Below, in pieces: positions 25,762 through 34,037 of a stretch of 35,548 nt of DNA. The notes below the pieces were generated by a model that was given only the letters and a program-made list of their open reading frames with translations, was not told the origin of the DNA and searched no databases. Positions within the stretch are counted from its first letter, which is position 1. Every line of letters starts with the position of its first letter. Source of the DNA: Planctomycetota bacterium (GTDB taxonomy: Bacteria > Planctomycetota > Phycisphaerae > Phycisphaerales > UBA1924). A program made the position numbers and the translations under genes. The stretch lies in NCBI GenBank assembly GCA_003696725.1, contig RFGI01000143.1:1-35548 (forward strand), read 5' to 3'.

Positions 25762-27051
25762 ATGGCCCCCGCAGACCATCACACCCGACGACGCGTCCTG
25801 ATCACCGGCGTCGGCGCGGTCACCAACCTCGGCCTCGACGCCACCACCACGTGGGACGCGATGGTCCGGGGCCGGTCCGGCGCCAAGCCCATCACCGGGG
25901 ACGAGTTCGCCCCGTGGGCCGACGCCTGGGACGTCCGCATCGCCGGCCAGATCCTCGATTTCGACCCCACCTCGCGCATCGACAAGCGCGAGGCCCGTCG
26001 CATCGACCGGTTCGCCCAGCTCGGCCTGTGCGCCGCCGCCGAGGCCGTCGAACACGCGAGGCTCGACTTCACCCGTGAAGACCCGCTCCGCTGCGGCGTG
26101 GTCATCGGCTCGGGCATCGGCGGCATCCAGACGATCGAGGCCGGGGTCCACCTCCTGGATGAGAAGGGCCCCGGGCGCATTAGCCCCTTCACCGTCCCGC
26201 GCCTGATGGTCAACGCCTGCGCGGGCCTGGCCTCGATCCGCTGGGGCCTGCGCGGGCCGTCCAGCGCCCACGCCACGGCCTGCGCCTCCAGCGGCCACTC
26301 GATCGGCGACGCCTGCCGGGCCATCCAGCGCGGGGAGGCCGACGTCATGCTCGCCGGGGGCGCCGAGGCCGCCGTCAGCCCCATCTGCGTCGCCGCCTTC
26401 GCCGCCATGAAAGCCCTCTCCACCCGCAACGACGACCCGGGCGCCGCCTCCCGCCCCTTTGATAAGGACCGCGACGGCTTCCTCCTCGCCGAGGGCGCCG
26501 GCGTCGTCGTCCTCGAGTCCGAGGACCACGCCCGGGCCCGCAACGCCCCCGTCCTCGCCGAGCTCGCCGGCTTCGGCCTCTCCAGCGACGCCTCCCACAT
26601 CACCGCCCCGGACCCCGCCGGCGACGGCGCCGTCCGCTCCATGCGCGCCGCCCTCGACGACGCCGGGCTCGCCCCCACCGATATCGACTACATCAACGCG
26701 CACGGCACCTCCACGCCCCTCGGCGACGCCGCCGAGGTCGCCGCGGTCCTCCAGGTCTTCGGCGACCACGCCCGCGCCTCGACCGGCGGCGCCCTGCGCA
26801 TGTCCAGCACCAAGTCCATGCACGGCCACTGCCTCGGCGCCTCCGGCGGGGTCGAGATGGTCGCCTGCCTCGGCGCCATCCGCCACGGCGTCGTCCCCCC
26901 CACCATCAACCTCGATCACCCCGACGACGGCTTCGACATCAACCTCGTCCCCCACACCGCCGCCGACGCCGCCGTCACCACCGTCATGAACAACACCTTC
27001 GGCTTCGGCGGGCACAACGTCACCCTCATCATCCGCCGCGACAGCGCCTGA
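25762..27051 (+). CDS. fabF: 3-oxoacyl-ACP synthase II (KAS II)
   Basis: RRVLITGVGAVTNLGLDATTTWDAMVRGRSG, ATACASSGHSIGDACRAIQRGEADVMLAGG, NAHGTSTPLGDAAE, TKSMHGHCLGASGGVE, MNNTFGFGGHNVTLI. Confidence 0.96.
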   Translation: MAPADHHTRRRVLITGVGAVTNLGLDATTTWDAMVRGRSGAKPITGDEFAPWADAWDVRIAGQILDFDPTSRIDKREARRIDRFAQLGLCAAAEAVEHARLDFTREDPLRCGVVIGSGIGGIQTIEAGVHLLDEKGPGRISPFTVPRLMVNACAGLASIRWGLRGPSSAHATACASSGHSIGDACRAIQRGEADVMLAGGAEAAVSPICVAAFAAMKALSTRNDDPGAASRPFDKDRDGFLLAEGAGVVVLESEDHARARNAPVLAELAGFGLSSDASHITAPDPAGDGAVRSMRAALDDAGLAPTDIDYINAHGTSTPLGDAAEVAAVLQVFGDHARASTGGALRMSSTKSMHGHCLGASGGVEMVACLGAIRHGVVPPTINLDHPDDGFDINLVPHTAADAAVTTVMNNTFGFGGHNVTLIIRRDSA

Positions 27052-27156
27052 TCACGCCCCTGCTGACCCCGCCGGGGGACCGCTCCCGGCCCCGCCTGTG
27101 GCGCGATCCCGCCCCGCGGATGCAGCCCGCCCCCCCGCCGCGCCGATAGACGCGGT

Positions 27157-27495
27157 ATGCCCGCCGAACTGAGCGCCATCCTCCGCCTGGAAGTCCCGCT
27201 GATCGTCGAGATCGGCGCCCGGGTTATGCCCCTCGAATCCATCCTCGGCCTCGGCCCGGGGTCCATCATCGAGCTCCCCAAGGGCATCGACGAGGAGCTC
27301 GAGATCAAGGTCAACAACACCACCATCGGCCTCGGGCAGGCCGTCAAGGTCGGCGAGAACTTCGGCGTGCGCGTCTCCTTCATCGGCGACGTCCGCGAGC
27401 GGATCGACGCCCTCGGCGGCGCGAGCCAGACGCCGAAATCCGACGACGAGGACCCAGAGGACCTCGCCGCCGCCCTCCTCGCCGGCCAGGTCTGA
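27157..27495 (+). CDS. fliN: Flagellar motor switch protein FliN/YscQ-type SpoA protein
   Basis: LSAILRLEVPLIVEIGARVMPLESILGLGPGSIIELPKGIDEELEIKVNNTTIGLGQAVKVGENFGVRVSFIGDVRERI: SpoA domain. Confidence 0.85.
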   Translation: MPAELSAILRLEVPLIVEIGARVMPLESILGLGPGSIIELPKGIDEELEIKVNNTTIGLGQAVKVGENFGVRVSFIGDVRERIDALGGASQTPKSDDEDPEDLAAALLAGQV

Positions 27496-27585
27496 CCGCC
27501 CGCTCGCATGGGCGCCGCGGCTTGTGCCCGCGCTCGCTTTACGACACACTGACCCCGAACCGCACCGCTCCACCGGAGGCGCACG

Positions 27586-29790
27586 ATGCCCGAACGCCCG
27601 CCCGCCGGACGCTCCTACCGGGAGATCACCCTCGCCGCCATCATCTTCGGGGTGATCGTCGGCGCGGTCATGAACGCCGCCATCACCTACGCCGGGCTCA
27701 AGATCGGCTTCACCATCGTCGGCTCCAGCATCGCCGCCGTCCTCGGCTTCGGCGTGCTCCGCGGCGTCCTCCGCAAGGGCTCCATCCTCGAAGTCAACAT
27801 CGCCCAGACCATCGGCTCGGCCGTCAACACCCCCAACTCCGGCGTCATCTTCACCGTCCCCGTCCTCCTGCTCCTCGGCTCGCAGTACCACTTCAAATTC
27901 GGCGACGAGCGGTTCTGGCTCCTCACGGCCGCGTGCGTCGCCGGCGCGATCCTCGGCTGCGCCTTCATCATCCCGCTTCGCAAGCAGATGCTCGACGTCG
28001 AGCGCCTCCGTTTCCCCAGCGCCGTCGCCGTCGGCACGATCCTCAAGTCCCCCGGCGCCGGGCCGCGCAAGTCCATCGTTCTCCTCGTCGGCGTCGTCAT
28101 CGCCATGCTCGTCTACCTCCCGGTGGCGCTGCCCGGGATCAAGGTCGTCGCGCCGCTGGACCAGCTCGACGCCCTCGTCCGGCGCGAGAAGATCACCGAC
28201 GACGACGCCGGCCGCACGCGCACCCTGAACGAGTGGATGACCGCGCAGGCCGCCCCGGCCGAGGTCATCGCGCGCGGCCGGCTCGTCCACGAGCGCAAGA
28301 CCGCGTCCGACCCCGCCGATCGCGACGCCGCCGCGTCGGCCCTCAAGAGCGCACCGGCCATCCCCGGCGTCACCGACGCCATGGCCGAGGCCGCCTACCT
28401 CGCCAGCGCCGGCGTGACCGACTGGGCCGCCCTCAAGTCCAAGGCCGCCGGCTGGGCCATGAAACCCCTGCCCGGCTACAGCGATCTCGACTGGCGCGTC
28501 CGCGCCCGGCCCGACGCCGACGGCGCCCTCCCCTACAGCGCCGACCACGACGCCAACGGCACGCCGGACCTCCTCCTGACCGACGAGACCCTCGACGTCG
28601 GACGCATCCTGGGGCTGCCCCCCCAGATGCTCTTCATGTTCGCCATCACGCCGCTGTCCCTCGGCGCCGGGTACCTGACCGGCCGGGCGGGCCTCCTCGT
28701 CCTTGCCGGAGGCATCCTCGCCTACATCGTCCTCACGCCCGCCGCGTTCTCTATGGGCTGGCTCCCCGCCGAGATCGTCGCCAGCCCCCACGACGCGCCG
28801 GAGTTCGGCCGCGGCAACTTCAACCGGCCTCTGGGGATCGGCCTTCTGCTCGGGGGGGCGCTGGCCGGCATCGTCGCCTCGCTGCCCGCGATGCGCGAGG
28901 CGTTCAAGAGCATCGCCGTCGCCGGCCGAACCGGGAAGTCCTCCGACGAGCTCGGCCTGAAGGTCCTCGCCACGGCCGCCGTCGCGGCTGTTGTCCTCCT
29001 GTTCCTCGCCCTTGAGTTCGTCTCGGACGACGCCACCGGCGGCTGGCTGGGCGGCCTCAACCCGCACCTCAAGCACTTCCTCATCGCCCTCGTCGGCGCC
29101 GGCTGGATCTGGTTCGCCGGCATCATCATCGCCCAGTGCACCGGCATGACCGACTGGTCGCCGATCTCCGGCATGGCCCTCGTCACCATCGTCCTGGTCA
29201 TGATGCTCGCCGGGAAAGACGACGTGGTCGGCGCGGTGACCATCGGCGCCGCCCTGTGCGTCGCCATCACCTGCGCCGCCGACATGATGGCCGACCTCAA
29301 GACCGGGTACATGGTCGGTGGCTCGCCCCGCAAACAGCAGACGGTCGAACTCATCTTCACCGGCCTGGGGCCCGTGATCTCCATCGCCACCGTTCTCCTC
29401 ATCGCCCAGACCAATCTCCAGACCACCGGCGTCCCCATGGGCGACGGCACGCCCACCACCGCCCCGCAGGCCCAGGCCCTCGAAGCCGTCATCACCGGCG
29501 TCCAGGGCGGCGAGATGCCCTACGCCCTCTACGGTTTCGGCGCCGTCATCGGCGCGCTGCTCGGCCTGGGCTCGTTCTCCGGGCTGGGCGTCCTCGTCGG
29601 CCTGTCCATGTACCTCCCCCTCATCTACATCCTCACCTACGGCTTGGGATGCGTCATCAACATGCTGGTCTCGAAGATCAAGGGCAAAGCGTGGGCCGAG
29701 GAGTGGGGCGTGCCCCTCGCCGCCGGCTTCATCGTCGGGGAGGCCGTCCTCGCGCTCGTCGTCAACTCCATCGTCCTCATCCGGGGCTGA
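27586..29790 (+). CDS. OPT (oligopeptide transporter) family protein
   Basis: REITLAAIIFGVIVGAVMNAAITYAGLKIGFTIVGSSIAAVLGFGVLR...NIAQTIGSAVNTPNSGVIFTVP, and DMMADLKTGYMVGGSPRKQQ; many TM segments plus a hydrophilic insertion. Confidence 0.92.
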   Translation: MPERPPAGRSYREITLAAIIFGVIVGAVMNAAITYAGLKIGFTIVGSSIAAVLGFGVLRGVLRKGSILEVNIAQTIGSAVNTPNSGVIFTVPVLLLLGSQYHFKFGDERFWLLTAACVAGAILGCAFIIPLRKQMLDVERLRFPSAVAVGTILKSPGAGPRKSIVLLVGVVIAMLVYLPVALPGIKVVAPLDQLDALVRREKITDDDAGRTRTLNEWMTAQAAPAEVIARGRLVHERKTASDPADRDAAASALKSAPAIPGVTDAMAEAAYLASAGVTDWAALKSKAAGWAMKPLPGYSDLDWRVRARPDADGALPYSADHDANGTPDLLLTDETLDVGRILGLPPQMLFMFAITPLSLGAGYLTGRAGLLVLAGGILAYIVLTPAAFSMGWLPAEIVASPHDAPEFGRGNFNRPLGIGLLLGGALAGIVASLPAMREAFKSIAVAGRTGKSSDELGLKVLATAAVAAVVLLFLALEFVSDDATGGWLGGLNPHLKHFLIALVGAGWIWFAGIIIAQCTGMTDWSPISGMALVTIVLVMMLAGKDDVVGAVTIGAALCVAITCAADMMADLKTGYMVGGSPRKQQTVELIFTGLGPVISIATVLLIAQTNLQTTGVPMGDGTPTTAPQAQALEAVITGVQGGEMPYALYGFGAVIGALLGLGSFSGLGVLVGLSMYLPLIYILTYGLGCVINMLVSKIKGKAWAEEWGVPLAAGFIVGEAVLALVVNSIVLIRG

Positions 29791-29794
29791 GCCG

Positions 29795-30559
29795 ATGAAA
29801 CTCCTCGCCAATCTCATCCTCACCGCGTCGGTCATCGTCGGCGCTCTCGCCGCCAGCACCGCCTACCTCGCCCCGCTCTCCCTCCCCGACGACCGGCTCG
29901 TCGGCCTGACCCTGAACCAGCCCGCCGGCCTGGCCGCCACCGACGCCGGCGCCGCCGAGCCCCTCGTCCCCAAAGGCGCCACTCTTGACGCCGAATCCCT
30001 CGCCGCCCTGCGCGATCACACCTACACCGCCCTCGGCGCCGAGCGCCCCGTCCGCTACGTCACCGTCAAGGAGTTCTCGTTCACTCGCTGGATCGGCAAG
30101 TGGGTCTTCCTCGCGTCGCTCGGTGGGCTCCTGGTCGGCGCGTTCCTCGTGCGCACGGCCTCGAAGCGCGAGATCGCCACGGCGGAGACCACCGCCGAGC
30201 CCGGCGCCGACGCCTCTCCCGACGCCGCCCTCGCCGCCATCCTCGACGCTGTCGATTCCCTCCGCCGCGAGCTGCCGGCCATGCCCGACGACGACGCCCG
30301 GCAGCACGCGATCCTCGAGCGTCTGGGCGCCGTCCAGACCCGCGACGTCCCGGTCTTCGTCGACGCCCGCCCGCTCCTGGTGAGCCGCCTGGGCCTCGGC
30401 GGCTACGCCGAACTCATGGACCGATTCGCCGCCGCCGAGCGCCAGATCAACCGCGCCTGGTCGGCCGCCGCCGACGACGCGCTCTTCGAGTCGCTGCCCG
30501 CCCTCGACGCCGCCGCCGAGCTGCTCAACGAAACAAAGGCCAAGATGCCCCGCGCCTGA
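29795..30559 (+). CDS. Uncharacterised membrane protein, probable operon partner of the OPT transporter
   Basis: Begins 5 bp after the OPT stop. N-terminal TM (LLANLILTASVIVGALAASTAYL) and internal TM (WVFLASLGGLLVGAFLV), then an Ala-rich soluble tail. Confidence 0.7.
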   Translation: MKLLANLILTASVIVGALAASTAYLAPLSLPDDRLVGLTLNQPAGLAATDAGAAEPLVPKGATLDAESLAALRDHTYTALGAERPVRYVTVKEFSFTRWIGKWVFLASLGGLLVGAFLVRTASKREIATAETTAEPGADASPDAALAAILDAVDSLRRELPAMPDDDARQHAILERLGAVQTRDVPVFVDARPLLVSRLGLGGYAELMDRFAAAERQINRAWSAAADDALFESLPALDAAAELLNETKAKMPRA

Positions 30560-30566
30560 CGCGCGC

Positions 30567-31364
30567 TCACCTGCCGTCGATCATCCGCCACACGCCGCCC
30601 AAGACCGAACCCTCCCCCTTCTGGCTCCCGCCCCTGCTCGGCGCCGAGGCGATGATCCGGTCCGCCAGCCGGCTGAACGGCAGCGTCTGCATCCACACCG
30701 CGCCCGGCCCCGTCATCTTCACGTAGAACAACCCCTCCCCGCCGAAGATCTTGTTCTTGATCCCCGGCACGAACTCGATGGCGTAATCCACCGTTTCCTC
30801 GAACGCCACCAAGCACCCCGTGTCCACACGCACGATCTCGCCCGCGCCGAGATCGCGCCGGACCACACTCCCCCCGGCCTGGCAGAACACCTGCCCGCGC
30901 CCGTCCGGCGAACTCAGCCTCTGGAGGATGAACCCCTCGCCCCCGAAGAACCCCACCCCCAGCCGGCGGGTGAACGCGATGTCCACCTCCACCCCGCGCG
31001 CCGCGCACAGGAACGCGTCCTTCTGGCACAGGATCCGCCCCGCGTGCTCGCCCAACTCGATCGGCACGACGTGCCCCGGGCTCGGCGCCGCGAACGCCAC
31101 ATCGCGCCGGTCCGCCGCGGTGTTCGCGAAGAACGTGATGAAGAACGACTCGCCCGTCACCAGTCGCTTGCCCGCCTCGAAGAGCCGCCCGAACACCCCG
31201 CCGCTCTCCTGTTTCATCGAGAGCGATGTGCCCATCTCCACGCCGTCCTCCATGTACATCATGGCCCCGGCCTCGGCCACGGCCACCTCGCCCGGGTCCA
31301 GCGTGATCACCACCGCCTGAAGGTCGTCCCCGATGATCCTCGCGTCGATCACGTCCGCGCTCAT
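30567..31364 (-). CDS. AIM24/TIGR00266-family protein
   Basis: LQAVVITLDPGEVAVAEAGAMMYMEDGVEMGTSL...GESFFITFFANTAADRRDVAFAAPSPGHVVPIELGEHAGRILCQKDAFLCAARGVEVDIAF...GEGFILQRLSSPDGRGQVFCQAGGSVVRRDL. Confidence 0.88.
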   Translation of the reverse strand: MSADVIDARIIGDDLQAVVITLDPGEVAVAEAGAMMYMEDGVEMGTSLSMKQESGGVFGRLFEAGKRLVTGESFFITFFANTAADRRDVAFAAPSPGHVVPIELGEHAGRILCQKDAFLCAARGVEVDIAFTRRLGVGFFGGEGFILQRLSSPDGRGQVFCQAGGSVVRRDLGAGEIVRVDTGCLVAFEETVDYAIEFVPGIKNKIFGGEGLFYVKMTGPGAVWMQTLPFSRLADRIIASAPSRGGSQKGEGSVLGGVWRMIDGR

Positions 31365-31427
31365 GCCTGCGTCCTCCTATTGATCGCGCGTGTCGCTGGT
31401 TGCTCGCCCTAGCGTACAGCGCCGACA

Positions 31428-32015
31428 TCAGTCTTCGAGAATCAGCGCCAACGCTTCCGCCGCCCGCACCGCCGACGACGCCAGACCGCGGCCCCGCCGG
31501 ACCAACCTGTGCTCGGACCGCGGCGGGCTGTCGTCCACCACACACCGCTCGACCAGATCCGCCGACTCCAGCGTGCGCAGCGCCTGCGAGAGCGCCCTCG
31601 CCGTCACGCCCGGCAAGAGCCCGCGGTAGTCCCCGAACCGCGCCGCCCCGAGCCCCGCCGCCGCCAACACCGGGACCGACCACTTCCGCCCCAGCGCGTC
31701 CTCCAATCCCAGCCGACCCACTCGTTGCACCAGATCCCGCACCGCGGGTCCGGCGGTCTCCCCGTCCGGCGCCAGCAGGTACTCCGGCCGCATCGGGTGA
31801 CCGTACCCCGGGTTGCGCATCACCAGGCCCAGCTGGTCCAGCCCTGAGAGCGTTCTCGACAAAGACTCCGGCGACACCCCCAGCCGCCGCGAGAGCGTCA
31901 CGAACTTCGCCCCGCGCGTCTCCCACAGCGCCGCGACCACCGCCGGCCCCCACCGGTGGTGGCACAGTCGGACCAGCGGCCACAACGGCACGGCGTCTCG
32001 CTCGATCAGCGCCAT
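31428..32015 (-). CDS. HxlR-type transcriptional regulator with two tandem winged-helix domains
   Basis: MALIERDAVPLWPLVRLCHHRWGPAVVAALWETRGAKFVTLSRRLGVSPESLSRTLSGLDQLGLVMRNPGYGHPMRPEYLL..., then GRKWSVPVLAAAGLGAARFGDYRGLLPGVTARALSQALRTLESADLVERCVV. Start at 32015 preferred over 32042. Confidence 0.8.
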   Translation of the reverse strand: MALIERDAVPLWPLVRLCHHRWGPAVVAALWETRGAKFVTLSRRLGVSPESLSRTLSGLDQLGLVMRNPGYGHPMRPEYLLAPDGETAGPAVRDLVQRVGRLGLEDALGRKWSVPVLAAAGLGAARFGDYRGLLPGVTARALSQALRTLESADLVERCVVDDSPPRSEHRLVRRGRGLASSAVRAAEALALILED

Positions 32016-32053
32016 TGACACACGAGTATACTTCGTATACAAACGAGATCAAG
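32015..32053. promoter_or_regulatory. Putative HxlR operator and divergent promoter pair
   Basis: Palindrome GTATAC-TTC-GTATAC at 32026-32040. Minus-strand TTGATC-N16-TATACT ends 9 nt before ATG 32015. Plus-strand TTGACA (32015-32020)-N15-TATACA (32036-32041). Confidence 0.6.
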
Positions 32054-32108
32054 CGGCCGCGCCGGTCGGCAGCACCGTTCTCAGCCCTCTCGCACAGGAG
32101 ACGCTCTC

Positions 32109-32492
32109 ATGCGCGCCTCGCTCGGTTTCACCGGCGGCCTGACCTGCTCCATGCAATGCCGCGACCTCGACAAAGCCATCGACTGGTATTCATCAATACT
32201 CGGGTTCTCGCTGCTCTATCGCATCGATGACATGGGCTGGTGCGAGCTACGCACACCCGTGGCCTGCGCCAACCTCGGCCTTTCGCAGGTCGAGTCTCCC
32301 GACGGCAAGGGGGGCGCCACGCTCACCTTCGGCGTCAACGACATCGCCAAGGCCCGCGCTGAACTCGAATCCAAGAGCGTCCGGTTTGACGGCGACACCG
32401 TCACAATCCCCGGCATGGTCAGCCTCGCCACATTCTTCGACCCCGACGGCAACGCCTTGATGCTTTACCAAGATCTCTCGGAACGGAACTGA
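32109..32492 (+). CDS. VOC (glyoxalase/bleomycin resistance) superfamily protein
   Basis: TCSMQCRDLDKAIDWYSSILGFSLLYRIDDMGWCELRTP...GVNDIAKARAELESKSVRFDGDTVTIPGMVSLATFFDPDGNALMLYQ. Confidence 0.9.
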   Translation: MRASLGFTGGLTCSMQCRDLDKAIDWYSSILGFSLLYRIDDMGWCELRTPVACANLGLSQVESPDGKGGATLTFGVNDIAKARAELESKSVRFDGDTVTIPGMVSLATFFDPDGNALMLYQDLSERN

Positions 32493-32517
32493 TCCCCGAA
32501 GACAAGAGAACCCACAC

Positions 32518-33048
32518 ATGCGCACACCGCACCTCGTATGCATCCTTGTCGCTGGGCTGGTGGCGGGAGCGACCACTCACATGACGACTCGCGTCACGAC
32601 CGCGACCGAGCCAGAGCCTGCGGCGCCGTCTCTCAACGACCTCGCCTTCCTCGCCGGCGCGTGGACGGGCGAGATGCTCGGTGGTGTCGGTGAGGAGTAC
32701 TGGACCACGCCCCGCGCCGGCGCGATGCTCGGCGCCTTCCGCCTGATCCACGGCGACGAGACGAGCGTGATCGAGCACTTCGTGATCCACGAGTCGGACG
32801 CGGGCGTCACACTCCGTTTTCAGCATTACACGCCCGACTTCACGCCGTGGGAAGATGCGCCGCTCGCCTTTCGCCTCGTTGCTGTCGGATCCGGTCGAGC
32901 CCGCTTCGTCAGCCCCGACCCCTCACAGTCTCCGGACACTCTTGAGTATTCACTCGCCGACGACACGCTGACGGTGCGCGTTTCCGGAGTCAAGGACGAG
33001 AATCAGCCGGGCTCATTCACCGTGCGATTCCAGCGGATGATCGAGTAG
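32518..33048 (+). CDS. DUF6265-like exported protein
   Basis: N-terminal signal-like MRTPHLVCILVAGLVAGATT, then LNDLAFLAGAWTGEMLGGVGEEYWTTPRAGAMLGAFRLIHGDETSVIEHFVIHESDAGVTLRFQHYTPDF. Confidence 0.7.
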   Translation: MRTPHLVCILVAGLVAGATTHMTTRVTTATEPEPAAPSLNDLAFLAGAWTGEMLGGVGEEYWTTPRAGAMLGAFRLIHGDETSVIEHFVIHESDAGVTLRFQHYTPDFTPWEDAPLAFRLVAVGSGRARFVSPDPSQSPDTLEYSLADDTLTVRVSGVKDENQPGSFTVRFQRMIE

Positions 33049-33060
33049 CGCCGGCGCCTG

Positions 33061-34008
33061 TCACTCCCCTTTTCGGAAGAGATCTAGGAACCGGTCCTCG
33101 TACTGCCCGAACACGCCCAGCCGATCCAGCTCTTCTTTCAGTCGAAACGCCGCCGACCGGTCCTTGCGCGCCTCCTCGAACAACCGCTCGATCCGCTCTC
33201 GATCTGAGAACGACAGGCCCGGCGGCTGCGGCGTCTGGTCGTCCTCGCCTTGAGGCGCCGGGAACTCCGACCCTTCCTCCCCCGCGGCCTGACGCGCCGC
33301 CTCTCTCATCTTCTCCAGGAGCGCCGCCAGCTGCGCGTCGACCTGCTCGCCCTGCGCCTTGAGCTCGGCGGTGTCCACCTCGACGCCCGCTTGGGCGCAG
33401 AACACGTCCAATGCCGCCCGCGCCGCCTTGGGGTTCGGCGCCCCGGCCGCGAAGTACGGGATCTCCGCCATCACGCACTGCCCTTCGAGCCCCGCCGCGG
33501 CCGCCGCCGCCAGCAGCACGCCGTTCAGGCCCGCGATCTGCCCTTCCTCCAGCGGCCCGACCTCGAGCCGCCGCAACTCCTCGAGGACCCCGGGGGTGGT
33601 CGCCACTGCGTGCAGCCCCGGCGCCTCGTGCGGGTCCAGCTGCGTCGCCAGCGACGCCAGGGTCGCCACCCGCGTCACGCCGCGGGTGCGCGCGTAGTCG
33701 ATGATCGCCCGGCACATCCGCGTCGCCCCGGCCTCCGGCTGAGCCTCGCCCAGCAGCACTAACAGATCCCGCCCGGGGCCGGGGTTCCGCCACTGAAAGA
33801 ACACCGTCCTGGGCAGCCGGCCCGCCGACGCCAGCCCGTGCCGCACCTCCACCTGCCGGACCTCGAAGAACTCCTCCGCGGGCAGCTCGTGGGCCTCCCG
33901 CATCCCCAGCGACCGGATCAGGTGAGCCGCCGCGATCACCGCGACGCCCCCCATCCCGGGCCAGCCCGCCAACAACCACGGATCGTTCAGCGCTGCCGTA
34001 TTGTCCAT
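33061..34008 (-). CDS. PAC2 (proteasome assembly chaperone-like) family protein
   Basis: DPWLLAGWPGMGGVAVIAAAHLIRSLGMREAHELPAEEFFEVRQVEV...RDLLVLLGEAQPEAGATRMCRAIIDYARTRGVTRVATLASLATQ...GQIAGLNGVLLAAAAAAGLEGQCVMAEIPYFAAGAPNPKAARAAL. Confidence 0.85.
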   Translation of the reverse strand: MDNTAALNDPWLLAGWPGMGGVAVIAAAHLIRSLGMREAHELPAEEFFEVRQVEVRHGLASAGRLPRTVFFQWRNPGPGRDLLVLLGEAQPEAGATRMCRAIIDYARTRGVTRVATLASLATQLDPHEAPGLHAVATTPGVLEELRRLEVGPLEEGQIAGLNGVLLAAAAAAGLEGQCVMAEIPYFAAGAPNPKAARAALDVFCAQAGVEVDTAELKAQGEQVDAQLAALLEKMREAARQAAGEEGSEFPAPQGEDDQTPQPPGLSFSDRERIERLFEEARKDRSAAFRLKEELDRLGVFGQYEDRFLDLFRKGE

Positions 34009-34037
34009 GCCCCAACCATAGCCGGGCGCCGGCGGGG

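Noticed and set aside
27052-29859. 935-aa minus-strand ORF opposite fliN/OPT, and other long ORFs such as 1474..4974, 16741..19728 and 25243..27015
   Set aside because: All overlap well-supported genes in other frames and show GC-biased, low-complexity composition; lack of stop codons is expected at this GC content.
32026-32041. Similarity of ATACTTCGTATA to a loxP arm
   Set aside because: Short match explained by the GTATAC-TTC-GTATAC palindrome in a regulator promoter; no second arm/spacer structure and no recombinase nearby.
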